A DNA stretch of 57,378 bases from a virus. A program made the position numbers and the translations under genes. The notes beneath the pieces are model-generated. The model made no database searches and was not told the origin of the DNA. It saw nothing but the letters and a program-made list of their open reading frames with translations. Positions 43,882-52,808 of the stretch are shown piece by piece; the first letter of the stretch is position 1; each line of letters starts with the position of its first letter. The stretch covers positions 1 through 57,378 of IMG/VR virus record IMGVR_UViG_3300047200_000271; one strand, given 5' to 3'.

Positions 43882-46089
43882 CTATTTTTTAGATTTCGCC
43901 ACTGCTGGCTTTGTAGGTTGTGCGTTCTCCTGACCACTGCCCCCAGTGATCATGTCTTTACTTAGGTCGGCAATTTGCTTCGCTGCGTATTCATTGTTGG
44001 TTAGTTCAGACTTCTGTGCTTGTTTTTGCATGTCAAATTGACCTTGCATCTGCATCATCTGTGCCTGTTTCTCCATATCAAGCTGAGCCTTCATTTGTTC
44101 AGCTTCAGGGTTAAACATCTTCTGTTGCTCAAGTTGCATTTGCATTTGTTGCATCTGTTGTGCTTGCTCTTGCATTCCCTGCTGCTTTGCTTGCTGCATT
44201 GCGAGGTTCTGTAATATGTCAGACGTTTCTGGTAACTGAAGCATTCGTATTACAAGAGCATTAGTTTCTGGATCCTGCGGATCTCCGAACAGACCCATCT
44301 GCCGGAGTAAAACAATTTTCTGTAACTTCTGATCATCGGATTCACGTTGTGATGAACCTGGGATGTATACAACTCGGTATTGTCCACCATCACGAATGCT
44401 GTCAAACGTAATGATGCCTTGTTGGATCTCGTTCTTAGGATTGACCTGATCATCAACAGAGCCAATAAACGGGGCAACTGCAAACTGATCTACCAGTGCA
44501 ATCTCCCACTCTTTGATGCGAGCAATCGACGCTTCTATATCCGCACGGACAAACGAGTGTTGTGTATTATCTGCACGTTGTAACAACCTAACGGATTCAG
44601 CTGGAGTTCCGGCAGCCGCTTGACCTTGACTTACATCATGTAGTCCAGCAACATCCATCATGTCTTTTTCAAGCACTTGAAGGAATGGGAACAAATCTGC
44701 ACTAATTCCAGGAGCCCGTTGAATTTGCGGTGGGTGACTTCCACGGTCGTAATAAATCTTGCGATAGATACGCCCCTTATCATCAATGTCTTCAGCTGCT
44801 TGATCAAACGCATCTGCACCAACACGAGATAACCGCTCAACCATTACATAGTCTTTGTTTTGTTCAAACTGTTCCAAAGCCCTAGAATAGATACGGTTAT
44901 ACGATTGCTGAAGCGGACAAAGATCAAAGCCAAGGCTATGTCCGTACGGAGTTCCGCTTCGTGGTTGCCAACGTAACGGTATAAAAGGGAAATCATCTTT
45001 CTTCTTGTAAGGCCAATCACCAGCATAAAGCAATGCTCGGTTAGTACTTACAATGTAACGTCCTTCTGGATATTGTGCAGTAGGTTTTTCCCAATACTCA
45101 TAAACAATAGCAGCATGTTTCTTGCTGTCTACATTGTTCAAACGAGCCGATGAAGGTTGCACCCATCCGTTACCAGATCCGTTTGCACCTTCTAGATATG
45201 CGTCAACGTACCCAGCATTTTGTCCAGCTATAGCATCTGCGCGAACAGCTTTGCCAGCATCGCCATAATTATCAACAAACCACGATAGAGGTTTAATGGA
45301 TGCATGAATAACCCAACGGATGTCATGATCTCGTTGCGCTGTAGGATCCAACAGGATGTTGAAACAGGGGACAATTTCTTCCTCTACATCTCCAAGTGGC
45401 AAAGATTCGTACGCAGTAATTTCACCTGTAGACATATCACGTAGTGGCATGACTACTTCAGATTTAGCGTTCCAATAAACTTTTATAAACGATGTCCCTG
45501 TAACGCATGCCCACCGAACACGTTCTTTAGTTTGCGTTTCTCGGTCAAACTTCCTAGTATAGTGCCCAGCAATAAAGTTAGCTTCGTCACTAGCTTGTTG
45601 ATCTTTAGGGTTCATTGACAACGGAACGGCACGGCAATCCGGAGCAACTTGAGTAAGTTTACCTACTACGCCATCTATGAGTGGCCTCATCTTATTGACT
45701 GTTATATATCGGTTAGCTTCAGCTGGGTTTTGTAATTGAACAAGGTTACGTGTTTGGCTATTGATACGAAACCATTGCCGTCCCTCAAAAAACGCCAATG
45801 CTTGCGCCCATTCAAGTTCCATTTCCTGGCGAGCTCTGTATGCTGTGTCAAATTGCTCTCGTACGTAATTGTATAAACGTACTGCTTCTTCAGGTTGTTC
45901 TTTAGGGTCTACACTCCATTGATTACCTTCATGGTCAAGCGTAAGGTCTTCTTTGTTTGTAAGATTTAAGTTGCCTGTTGGAAAAGAACCAGGCGTACCA
46001 GTATTGTTTTGTTTCTTTAGTGCCAAGACACGCGATTTCATATTAGGTGCGCCAGGAAGACCACCCATTCCGTTAATGTCTGGAGCCAT
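43882..46089 (-). CDS. Portal protein (P22-like)
   Basis: This 735-residue portal forms the dodecameric DNA channel. The N-terminal third (EFARQ-type DTAYRARQEMELEWAQALAFFEGRQW, then NKMRPLIDGVVGKL and DEANFIAGHYTRKF) matches P22-type podovirus portals. The length is right for that family. The last 130 residues are Gln/Met-rich coiled coil (QQAKQQGMQEQAQQMQQMQ), a barrel-like extension. The ATG overlaps the stop of a small membrane-protein gene (TAATG). Confidence 0.85.
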   Translation of the reverse strand: MAPDINGMGGLPGAPNMKSRVLALKKQNNTGTPGSFPTGNLNLTNKEDLTLDHEGNQWSVDPKEQPEEAVRLYNYVREQFDTAYRARQEMELEWAQALAFFEGRQWFRINSQTRNLVQLQNPAEANRYITVNKMRPLIDGVVGKLTQVAPDCRAVPLSMNPKDQQASDEANFIAGHYTRKFDRETQTKERVRWACVTGTSFIKVYWNAKSEVVMPLRDMSTGEITAYESLPLGDVEEEIVPCFNILLDPTAQRDHDIRWVIHASIKPLSWFVDNYGDAGKAVRADAIAGQNAGYVDAYLEGANGSGNGWVQPSSARLNNVDSKKHAAIVYEYWEKPTAQYPEGRYIVSTNRALLYAGDWPYKKKDDFPFIPLRWQPRSGTPYGHSLGFDLCPLQQSYNRIYSRALEQFEQNKDYVMVERLSRVGADAFDQAAEDIDDKGRIYRKIYYDRGSHPPQIQRAPGISADLFPFLQVLEKDMMDVAGLHDVSQGQAAAGTPAESVRLLQRADNTQHSFVRADIEASIARIKEWEIALVDQFAVAPFIGSVDDQVNPKNEIQQGIITFDSIRDGGQYRVVYIPGSSQRESDDQKLQKIVLLRQMGLFGDPQDPETNALVIRMLQLPETSDILQNLAMQQAKQQGMQEQAQQMQQMQMQLEQQKMFNPEAEQMKAQLDMEKQAQMMQMQGQFDMQKQAQKSELTNNEYAAKQIADLSKDMITGGSGQENAQPTKPAVAKSKK

Positions 46090-46229
46090 TATAAGTACTG
46101 ATCCCTAAGTTTTTCATACGCATCTTGTTGCCAAGACCTTAAACGAATTGAGTGTAAATTCCACCAACAAAGCCCGGAAAATACAGCACAAGTAAGCAAT
46201 AGCAGTATTTGGATAATATCACTGAGCAT
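46089..46229 (-). CDS. 46-residue membrane protein between terminase and portal
   Basis: This short gene sits exactly in the 140-nt interval between the large terminase and portal genes. It encodes MLSDIIQILLLLTCAVFSGLC and then a polar tail ending KLRDQYL, with one transmembrane span (about residues 5-23). Both ends overlap neighbours by one base (TAATG at each), which is strong evidence of a real coupled gene. Function unknown. It may be a membrane accessory for lysis (spanin or pinholin-like) or for virion assembly, but no motif shows which. Confidence 0.65.
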   Translation of the reverse strand: MLSDIIQILLLLTCAVFSGLCWWNLHSIRLRSWQQDAYEKLRDQYL

Positions 46230-47962
46230 TAGACAAACCCGTCATCCTTATCTTTGTTCATCCACGTAGGTGTCCAAGGTTTAATCTTATGAGTTTCTGG
46301 GCATGTTACAGGAAACTCACGCCACATTACACCGTACCTAAAAGAGTCAAGCGCGTGGTCAGATTTAGTACCAGCATCAAGATCTTCTGGGTCACGAGGA
46401 TCAGACATAGCAACTTCTAGTTCACGAATCAAGTTAGGGCATGTACTTCGTAAAATGCGTATTCTAGGATAGACAACACCATTTGTAACACGTTTACCAG
46501 CCAGCCATTCCATGACTCGCCTCCAACCAGCCTTACGGTCTTTTACAGCCCTTACAGCGGGAAGGTTGCGTCTCCACCATATTTCAACAGGGTACTCACC
46601 AATGCGTTGATCACCACGTTCAGGAGGGAAGGTATTAGCCCAGTCAAATGCTATCGCCTCAAGTTTTGTGTTCCAAGGTCCGTCTAAATTGTTTTTATTT
46701 ATTGGAGATGCGTAACCTCGTGTTTTTAGTTTTTGTATTACATCTTCAGCTTGTTTACTTGAAACACGACCAGCTTCATATATCTCATCAAACACGTAGA
46801 TGTCTTCGTTCTCATCTGATGCGTAAAATAATGTAGCTGCTGGTGCTGCTGTACCAAAGTCATGACTTGCCCATATACGCCACCAAGGTTTAATGTCCAA
46901 TTGATCAACAACATGCCAAGGTTTTCCAGATGAATCAAACTGTTTGAAGTCAGGAAATAATCGGCCACCTACTCCAACTTCATGTTGACATTCACGTAAG
47001 AACGAAATGATTCCGTAGTCATCAATTTCTCTTTGACAAACTTCAAGATTTTTATGCGCCCAAGTTGCAGTGCCACTAGTGATTTTATATCCAGTGCGTT
47101 TATCTTCACGTTCAAACGGCTCGTATGTTAGGCCCTCTAGCGCAGGAACAATAGGTGATTGAACACGATGTTGAAGCATGTCCAGTTCACCGGACAACGT
47201 CTGAGACATTACGCTATTAGCGTGGATCTTGTTTTGAACAAAAACTATCGCGCAGTCGGTTGACTTTGCTGGCAGGATAGTCTGGGTGATTGTCGCAATC
47301 TTCTTTTCAACGCGATTAACACTGTCATCAAGCTCATCAATGTCGTCAAGGATGATGAAATCAGGACGAAGGTGGTCAAGTTTGACGCCTCTTGCGCCGG
47401 TGTCAAGGCCAAACGCCAAAACGTTAAACCCATTAGCAGTCCTAAGCTTAGACGCATTCCAACCTTTGCTAAAGCCATAACGGTTAAGTGCCCTTTCAAT
47501 CCCGCATCGTTCCATAGCGTGTGCTATGTCAGATACGTGGCGGTCAGCTGCTTCTTGAGTACTACAAACGTATAGCAGAAAGCGACGTGTACCCTTAACG
47601 GCTATACGAGCAGCAATGTGTTCCATGGTAGTGGACTTGCCTCCACCACGAAACCAACACTCAATAAGAGCCGGTGGAGGTGTACCTGGGCTAATGCTTT
47701 CAGCCCACTCCCAAGCACGTTCGTGATGAGTACCCATATCTGAAGACATAGCGTGTGGTGCAAATGTACGCAGCCAGGTTTTATAATCTAACGATGCGCC
47801 GTCTATTGGGAAAGCCTTACCACTATCGTAGTCCCCCGTTTTTATTACTTCACCAATCTGTGCATTAAGTGCTTCAAGTAATGCAACCGCTAATGGTTTA
47901 TCTGACTGAGTAAAACGCCTAAACTCTTTTGGGGTGGACCTATACGCTTGTGACTTGGACAT
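46229..47962 (-). CDS. Terminase large subunit
   Basis: This protein has 577 residues from the ATG at 47962, which has AGGTGAGG just upstream; a GTG at 47971 is an alternative. The ATPase has Walker A RGGGKST (about residues 105-111) and Walker B FIILDDIDE (202-210). The C-terminal RNase H-like nuclease shows the SHDFG motif (about 372) and DHALDSFRYGV (about 545). It packages DNA at the portal and cuts concatemers. The gene is downstream of the small-terminase candidate. Confidence 0.9.
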   Translation of the reverse strand: MSKSQAYRSTPKEFRRFTQSDKPLAVALLEALNAQIGEVIKTGDYDSGKAFPIDGASLDYKTWLRTFAPHAMSSDMGTHHERAWEWAESISPGTPPPALIECWFRGGGKSTTMEHIAARIAVKGTRRFLLYVCSTQEAADRHVSDIAHAMERCGIERALNRYGFSKGWNASKLRTANGFNVLAFGLDTGARGVKLDHLRPDFIILDDIDELDDSVNRVEKKIATITQTILPAKSTDCAIVFVQNKIHANSVMSQTLSGELDMLQHRVQSPIVPALEGLTYEPFEREDKRTGYKITSGTATWAHKNLEVCQREIDDYGIISFLRECQHEVGVGGRLFPDFKQFDSSGKPWHVVDQLDIKPWWRIWASHDFGTAAPAATLFYASDENEDIYVFDEIYEAGRVSSKQAEDVIQKLKTRGYASPINKNNLDGPWNTKLEAIAFDWANTFPPERGDQRIGEYPVEIWWRRNLPAVRAVKDRKAGWRRVMEWLAGKRVTNGVVYPRIRILRSTCPNLIRELEVAMSDPRDPEDLDAGTKSDHALDSFRYGVMWREFPVTCPETHKIKPWTPTWMNKDKDDGFV

Positions 47963-48737
47963 CTGCCTCACCTACAATCTCAGCGTCTTGAATCTCAACC
48001 TCTTGATCAGCATGATGCATACGCAGTAACTTATTAATACCACTTTGTATAGCAACAAGTTCGTCTGCATCGCGGATCGATGTTTTTACAACTTCTACAA
48101 TCTGCATAACTAACATAAATGCTTGATCTGCCTCAAGTGTATAAGCCTTGGTTTGCATAATACGTTGTTCAGCTTCTACCAAGTCAGAACGACGAGCAAT
48201 AAGATCAATGACGTCTTTACTTGCAGCATACTCATCCATGCGCTCATCTAATAAATCACCAATCTGCTCAAACGCATCAATAAAGTCAGGACTGCCTAGC
48301 TTTGATTTAGCTAATGAGTAAGCGGCCTCAACTTTACGATACTGTTCTAAACCTACGCCTTCAGCAGCAGCTTCAGCGCGTGTGTCCATTAACGCTGTTA
48401 TGTAAGCGGTGTCGTCTCGAAGAGAAAACAGATCAGGGTCATCTCGATAGTTATCTACTTTTTCTAATAGGTCTTTACCAATGCGCTTAAATCTTTTTCG
48501 TTCTTTTTGGAACAAGTGAGCTAAATACTGTGGCTTTTCTGCTTTTTGTAAAGCTTGTGATCCATGAGCCGTACAGTATTGACTACCTGTTAAAGCTGGG
48601 TTTTTACAGTTGCGTTTTTGATTTCCGTCCATGACAAACGCAGCGCAGCACTTAACGTATTTGCCAAATGTTTTTCTGTATAACCCATCTGAACGTTCAA
48701 TGAACATAGGGTCATCTACGTTTTGCGAGTCTATCAT
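47940..48737 (-). CDS. Small terminase candidate with Cys/His cluster
   Basis: This protein has 265 residues from the ATG at 48737, chosen because a -10 hexamer ends exactly 6 nt upstream. A GTG at 48740 is also possible. Its N-terminus has a zinc-type CCAAF...CKNPALTGSQYCTAHG cluster (about residues 33-60), as in the HGG-type proteins commonly encoded before large terminase. Long helices follow. The acidic C-terminus overlaps the large subunit gene by 23 nt. It is probably the DNA-recognition subunit. Confidence 0.6.
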   Translation of the reverse strand: MIDSQNVDDPMFIERSDGLYRKTFGKYVKCCAAFVMDGNQKRNCKNPALTGSQYCTAHGSQALQKAEKPQYLAHLFQKERKRFKRIGKDLLEKVDNYRDDPDLFSLRDDTAYITALMDTRAEAAAEGVGLEQYRKVEAAYSLAKSKLGSPDFIDAFEQIGDLLDERMDEYAASKDVIDLIARRSDLVEAEQRIMQTKAYTLEADQAFMLVMQIVEVVKTSIRDADELVAIQSGINKLLRMHHADQEVEIQDAEIVGEADVQVTSV

Positions 48738-48757
48738 CACGCAAGTATACTACCTGC
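48723..48757. promoter_or_regulatory. Divergent overlapping leaderless promoters
   Basis: The palindrome AGTATACT (48744-48751) gives a TATACT -10 on both strands, each 6 nt from an ATG (48758 plus, 48737 minus). On the plus strand TTGCGA (48723-48728) is 17 nt upstream, and TACCTGC (48751-48757) abuts the ATG. Only one direction is likely to fire at a time, so the two genes could be mutually exclusive. Confidence 0.6.
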
Positions 48758-49012
48758 ATGCCTAAGTACGCACCCGATCATTACCGTAACCTTGAATTTC
48801 CAGTTGTTGTAGTAGCTAGAGCATGGGGTCTTGGATTTGAATTGTTTACTGCACTTAAATACATAGCTAGAGCCGGTAAGAAATTAGGTGAAACAGAAAC
48901 TGATGACTTAGTCAAATGCATTTGGTACATTACGTTTTACATTACTCAAGACACAAAAGACGCTGACTGGCTTGTAGAAAAGCTTTTGAAGCGAATGAGT
49001 AAAGCAAGTTAA
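48758..49012 (+). CDS. DUF3310-like (T7 gp1.7-related) protein
   Basis: This 84-residue protein has the DUF3310 pattern: DHYRNLE at the start, LFTALKYIARAGKK, then ETDDLVKCIWYITFYI. T7 gp1.7 of this family is a nucleotide kinase, but whether this shorter stand-alone version has that activity is unknown. It is the only plus-strand gene in the 41 kb minus-strand late block. It has its own leaderless promoter, and its stop codon overlaps the tail of the 49009 gene in TTAA. Placement suggests a recent insertion (moron-like). Confidence 0.7.
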   Translation: MPKYAPDHYRNLEFPVVVVARAWGLGFELFTALKYIARAGKKLGETETDDLVKCIWYITFYITQDTKDADWLVEKLLKRMSKAS

Positions 49013-50175
49013 TATCCCAGTTTAGATCTTTGTGCGTCAAAAAACATAAGCTGTTGTCTAGCCTGGGCTAACGATAATCGGTCTTCAGGTTTTACATTAG
49101 GATTTTGCATTAATGCATCAAGCCTTACTAACTCTGCTTGTCTACGAGTATCGTTATAGCGACCAATTGCATCACCGCCACGACTAGCACTATTTTTCAA
49201 CTCATCGAATAACGGATTGCTAATATTAACCCTACCACCACTAGCCAATAAACCAAGCGCAGGAATTGCGTTTGCTGCAATATCAGGAATATTCATTCCA
49301 ACGCTATTAACTAAATCCATTGGCGCAACTGAATTTGCAGGTTGTTGCCTAAACGTCGAGTCGTTAAAAGTGGAATTCGTAGGCATAAAACGTTTCAAAA
49401 TCATTTTAATTGAATCGTGATCAGATAGGTCCATTGCACTAGGGTTATGCATTGCCTTGACAATGTGTTTAACTGCCTGATCTGGTAAACCCGCACTTGC
49501 CAATTGGTTTTTAAAATCTGTAAGAATAAACTCAGCTTTTTCACGGCCTTTAGGTTCAGTCAGCATTTTTTCTAAATAACTAGGATCACTAAGAGTTATA
49601 TATCGACGCATTATATTGTCAGTCAGTTGTGTGCGTCTTATACCCTCATCTGCCTGATATGGATCACCTGTTGCTCCAGACATAGATATAGCAGTAAGCG
49701 ATTTTTGTGCTAACCCTGGAGCGCCTTTAGTCAGTGATCCAGTAAAGTTTTTAATTGGAGAAGCTATCTTAGTGTTGTAAGCACTTGCCACTTTACCCAA
49801 CGGACCTGCTGCAACTTTTCCAACAGCTTGACGTACAGGCCTAACTAAAGGCTTAACATATTTATTTACTAACGGCGCAGCATCAAGATCATATGCTACC
49901 TTTGCGCTAGTTAAAGCCTTGTCAATGAATGGCATGCCTGTACGGAATGCAGATTGAGCTGCGCCACCTACTTTTTGAGCCGCCGTACCTACTTTTTGAG
50001 CAGCAGCACCAATTACTGGAGCAGCTTTAGCTGCTGCCCCAGGTAATCGTTTTTTGATTTGATTTACACCAACAACTGAAGCAGCGCCTAGTGCCGGAAT
50101 CATAAGTTCTGGATCTAGCATTCCTTCACCTTGAGCTTTCAATAGATCAAGTAATGTTGGTTGTTTTGGTGGCAT
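49009..50175 (-). CDS. Ala-rich hypothetical virion-associated protein
   Basis: This 388-residue protein has an Ala/Val/Gly/Lys-rich N-terminal third (residues 25-165, PGAAAKAAPVIGAAAQKVGT), amphipathic like an internal or ejection protein, then a helical hydrophilic region. It is the last gene before the small terminase in the minus operon, and its end abuts the plus-strand 48758 gene. Its role is unknown. It may be packaged, judging by composition and position in the late block. Confidence 0.5.
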   Translation of the reverse strand: MPPKQPTLLDLLKAQGEGMLDPELMIPALGAASVVGVNQIKKRLPGAAAKAAPVIGAAAQKVGTAAQKVGGAAQSAFRTGMPFIDKALTSAKVAYDLDAAPLVNKYVKPLVRPVRQAVGKVAAGPLGKVASAYNTKIASPIKNFTGSLTKGAPGLAQKSLTAISMSGATGDPYQADEGIRRTQLTDNIMRRYITLSDPSYLEKMLTEPKGREKAEFILTDFKNQLASAGLPDQAVKHIVKAMHNPSAMDLSDHDSIKMILKRFMPTNSTFNDSTFRQQPANSVAPMDLVNSVGMNIPDIAANAIPALGLLASGGRVNISNPLFDELKNSASRGGDAIGRYNDTRRQAELVRLDALMQNPNVKPEDRLSLAQARQQLMFFDAQRSKLGY

Positions 50176-51509
50176 TAACGTAAAGCCCTTGCCTTAATGT
50201 CGGCGTAAGTAGCACCCTTCGGTGCTGAATCTGCGTTTCGACCCATTGCACGATATTCATCAAGAATACGTCCAGCTTTACCCGGATTTTCCCTGTCAAA
50301 CTTCTGAGCAATACCTTCAGACTTGTAGTCTTTAAGGGTTGATTGTGAACCAATCTTTTTGTCGTAACGTGCTATCAATCTAGTTGCTGTGTCTGAATCA
50401 ACAGAATCACGAGCAATCATACCTTGAAGATGTTTACGTCCAACATCACGTCCACGCTTTACAGTTGCGTCAAAAGCTTCACCTAAATACTCTTCAGGAT
50501 TACGATTAGCTTTATTGTTTCCACGTACACGTTCTGTAAGTGTTGGTTGCTTAGGAGCCGTTCCGCCACCAGCACCAGGTGCGTTAGATGCACCACCAGC
50601 AGGTGGATATAACTGAGCATCAGGTCCATTTCCAGCGGATGGTGGATTATTACGTCCAGCAACTCCAACTTCGGGAGAAGCAGCAGCTGGTTTTGCAGCA
50701 GCTTCATTCTCATTACGTTTACGAGTTGCAAGATACGTTAATCCACCAGCAGCAGCTGCTACTGTAGCAAGCCCCAACAATCGTCCTTTAAGACGACGAT
50801 TCATTCCTTTTGGTAGATTTGTCATTTTTGCAGCATCATCGATTGACCCAGTAAGTAATCGAGGCCCACTACTTACAGATTTAGCTGCCGAAGGTGGTGG
50901 TGGAGCAACTTTACGATATGGTTGTGAACCACGTTCAAAGAAGTTTTCGTCACCAGGATTATATCTAGGTGCAGTTACCAGAGGGCTTGGAGGTGGAGTT
51001 GGAGGCATAATCCTAGGACGTACTGGCCCAGGATTAGGAGTATTAACCTTCCCTCCATCTGCTCGATAAGGTACTTTATCAGGTACTCCAGGTTGAGGTC
51101 GCAAAGCTAATGCGCCGCCTTTTCCACCTTGAAATGGACTTGGTGGAGGAGGAGCAGGAGGTGTTACTCTTCGTGCCTGTATAGGTGGCCCAGTATATTT
51201 GACAGCCCCACGAACAGGCCGTGTAAACGAATCATTTTTGTGCGGTGTACGTACTACAAGTGCAGATCCACTATTACCTGTATTAGGATTAATTTTAGGT
51301 GGTTGCACACCACTATATAATCTTGCTGATAATTGTCGAAGTCCTTCCTTGCTACCATTACCTAATGCTTCGCGAGTTTTATCTTTTCCTATGGGAGTTT
51401 TACGTACTACAGGTGCGCCACTTGAATTATTAAAATCAATAGCTCCTTGTCCCGGAGGTGTTGGTTTAGCTTTTGGTGGTTTAGCCTTAGTTCCTTTAGG
51501 TTCTGCCAT
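50175..51509 (-). CDS. Pro-rich protein with one membrane segment
   Basis: This protein has 444 residues from the ATG at 51509 (AAGGG about 12 nt upstream); a GTG at 51518 is the alternative. Residues 1-220 are Pro/Gly/Lys/Arg-rich and disordered (PPAPPPPSPFQGGKGG). A short hydrophobic helix (GRLLGLATVAAAAGGLTYLA, about 243-262) follows, and the C-terminal part is charged and helical. This suggests a structural protein that interacts with membranes or DNA. Not recognised. Confidence 0.5.
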   Translation of the reverse strand: MAEPKGTKAKPPKAKPTPPGQGAIDFNNSSGAPVVRKTPIGKDKTREALGNGSKEGLRQLSARLYSGVQPPKINPNTGNSGSALVVRTPHKNDSFTRPVRGAVKYTGPPIQARRVTPPAPPPPSPFQGGKGGALALRPQPGVPDKVPYRADGGKVNTPNPGPVRPRIMPPTPPPSPLVTAPRYNPGDENFFERGSQPYRKVAPPPPSAAKSVSSGPRLLTGSIDDAAKMTNLPKGMNRRLKGRLLGLATVAAAAGGLTYLATRKRNENEAAAKPAAASPEVGVAGRNNPPSAGNGPDAQLYPPAGGASNAPGAGGGTAPKQPTLTERVRGNNKANRNPEEYLGEAFDATVKRGRDVGRKHLQGMIARDSVDSDTATRLIARYDKKIGSQSTLKDYKSEGIAQKFDRENPGKAGRILDEYRAMGRNADSAPKGATYADIKARALR

Positions 51510-51511
51510 GG

Positions 51512-51637
51512 TTAGCACTTACCCTTCTTGCACATTGGGCATTTGCATTCAGACGGATGAGCTTTTTTTACGCCCATCATGTCAGACATTGTTTTCGTTG
51601 AAGTCATAGTCTTAACAGGTTTCATCACTTTAGCCAT
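51512..51637 (-). CDS. 41-residue Cys-rich small protein
   Basis: This gene lies in the 118-nt interval between two longer ones. It encodes MAKVMKPVKTM...AHPSECKCPMCKKGKC, with four Cys in C-x-C-x2-C-x4-C spacing, so a small zinc-binding knuckle is likely. The ATG overlaps the previous stop (TAATGG), and the next ATG comes shortly after its stop. It belongs to a run of tiny basic proteins at the head of the late operon. Confidence 0.6.
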   Translation of the reverse strand: MAKVMKPVKTMTSTKTMSDMMGVKKAHPSECKCPMCKKGKC

Positions 51638-51882
51638 TACTTTGCCCTCGCTCTTCCTTTGTAACCTTTACCAATAATCACATTGCCATTTGGCTGAATG
51701 TGTTCTTTGCGTTCCATCATCATAATTTGCGACATTGAAGGAGCACGTTTAAGTCCGTGTTCTTTCATCTCCATCTTCTTCATCTGAGCTTTAGTTGGAG
51801 TTTTTTTTATACCGTGTTCACGGCGTTCAATATCAGGCAGATCACGGGTGAATGTTTGAGCGTGATTAATGTTTTTATTCAT
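51637..51882 (-). CDS. Basic protein with internal tandem repeat
   Basis: This protein has 81 residues, of which about 63 form near-repeated 22-residue units: REHGIKKTPTKAQMKKMEM, then KEHGLKRAPSMSQIMMMER, then KEH. The spacing of EHG(I/L)K and the charged/Met pattern are conserved, suggesting helical repeats or a DNA-binding role. The C-terminus is Lys/Gly/Arg-rich. It is the third gene of the late operon. Function unknown. Confidence 0.6.
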   Translation of the reverse strand: MNKNINHAQTFTRDLPDIERREHGIKKTPTKAQMKKMEMKEHGLKRAPSMSQIMMMERKEHIQPNGNVIIGKGYKGRARAK

Positions 51883-51884
51883 AT

Positions 51885-52490
51885 CTATTTATTGCGACCA
51901 ATCATTTGTTGCATTCTTTGCATCTGCATCATCTTCTGTCTTTGAGGATCCACAAATGAATCGCTAGGACGTTGGGCATTCAATGCATTCATGGCCCCCA
52001 TCAGTCCTTGTCCTGCTCCACTCATTGGTGGTGCACTCATTTGTGGCATATTCATTGGTGTGCCCATAGGAGCCATTCCACTTTTTGTACCCATATTAGG
52101 ATTCATCATAGGGGATGGCAGTTCTTGTTCTTGTGGCTGTGCACCCATCATTTGAGACATATTCATGCCTGACATGTTTACCATTGGATTAGGATGCATA
52201 AGATTTTGCATCTTTGGCATCTGCGGATTTTGTTGTTGTTGTGACATATGCTGGCCAAGCATTTGTCGCATGCCATCTTCGTCCATTTTATTTTGCATTT
52301 GTGGATCTTGTGGATGACGTTGCAACATATCCATAGCTTGAGTCATAGGAGACATTCGTGTAGCACCACCAAATGCATCTTGAATAGAATGCATTGGGTT
52401 GCCCATACCCATGCGCCCAATCATATTCATAGGATTAGCTTGACTAAGCACATTTCCCATGTTTACTTTAGGCATCCTGAAGTTAAACAT
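51885..52490 (-). CDS. Methionine-rich low-complexity protein
   Basis: This 201-residue protein has 42 Met residues by my count (about 21%), with many Gln, Pro, Gly and Asn. Typical runs are MNPNMGTKSGMAPMGTPMNM and QQQQNPQMPKMQNLMHPNP. No domain is seen. It could be an unstructured virion or assembly protein, or a metal-binding protein given the Met density. It is coupled to both neighbours. The composition is unlike any other gene in the window. Confidence 0.6.
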   Translation of the reverse strand: MFNFRMPKVNMGNVLSQANPMNMIGRMGMGNPMHSIQDAFGGATRMSPMTQAMDMLQRHPQDPQMQNKMDEDGMRQMLGQHMSQQQQNPQMPKMQNLMHPNPMVNMSGMNMSQMMGAQPQEQELPSPMMNPNMGTKSGMAPMGTPMNMPQMSAPPMSGAGQGLMGAMNALNAQRPSDSFVDPQRQKMMQMQRMQQMIGRNK

Positions 52491-52741
52491 TATTTACAGT
52501 TCCATGCACGCAAGCTTTTATTAATTCGACTATTAGGATCATTTGCCGTTTTAGTCGATGTGTTTGCGCGTTTCATACCTTCCATACGTGCACAAAACGA
52601 TTTACGACGCAAAGCGTCTTTTGGCGTTTTAGGGTTAGTAGCAGGAGGTTTCAGATTAAGCCCTTCGGTTTTTTTGTAATGTGCTCTACCAGCAGCATTT
52701 AATCCTCCGGACGGGTTCTGATACTTTTTTACAACACCCAT
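52490..52741 (-). CDS. DUF6321-like small basic protein
   Basis: This 83-residue basic protein contains AAGRAHYKKTEGLNLKPP and RRKSFCARMEGMKRA, then DPNSRINKSLRAWNC. That sequence pattern is common in a family of small uncharacterised phage proteins (DUF6321-type, from memory). It is the first gene of the minus late block and follows a -10 TATAAT (52803-52798) that overlaps the dUTPase promoter. Function unknown. Confidence 0.65.
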   Translation of the reverse strand: MGVVKKYQNPSGGLNAAGRAHYKKTEGLNLKPPATNPKTPKDALRRKSFCARMEGMKRANTSTKTANDPNSRINKSLRAWNCK

Positions 52742-52773
52742 AATGTTGATTGTACTATAGCTAAATCACTACG

Positions 52774-52808
52774 TTGCACTCGCATGTAGGCAGGTATATT
52801 ATAGTGTA
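52774..52808. promoter_or_regulatory. Overlapping divergent promoters: late operon and dUTPase
   Basis: On the plus strand TTGCAC (52774-52779) and TATTAT (52797-52802) are 17 nt apart, and the ATG at 52809 comes 6 nt after the -10, so the dUTPase mRNA should be leaderless. On the minus strand TATAAT (52803-52798) faces the late operon, and GCAGGTA (52790-52796) lies between. The gap thus looks like the main early/late switch point. Confidence 0.6.
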
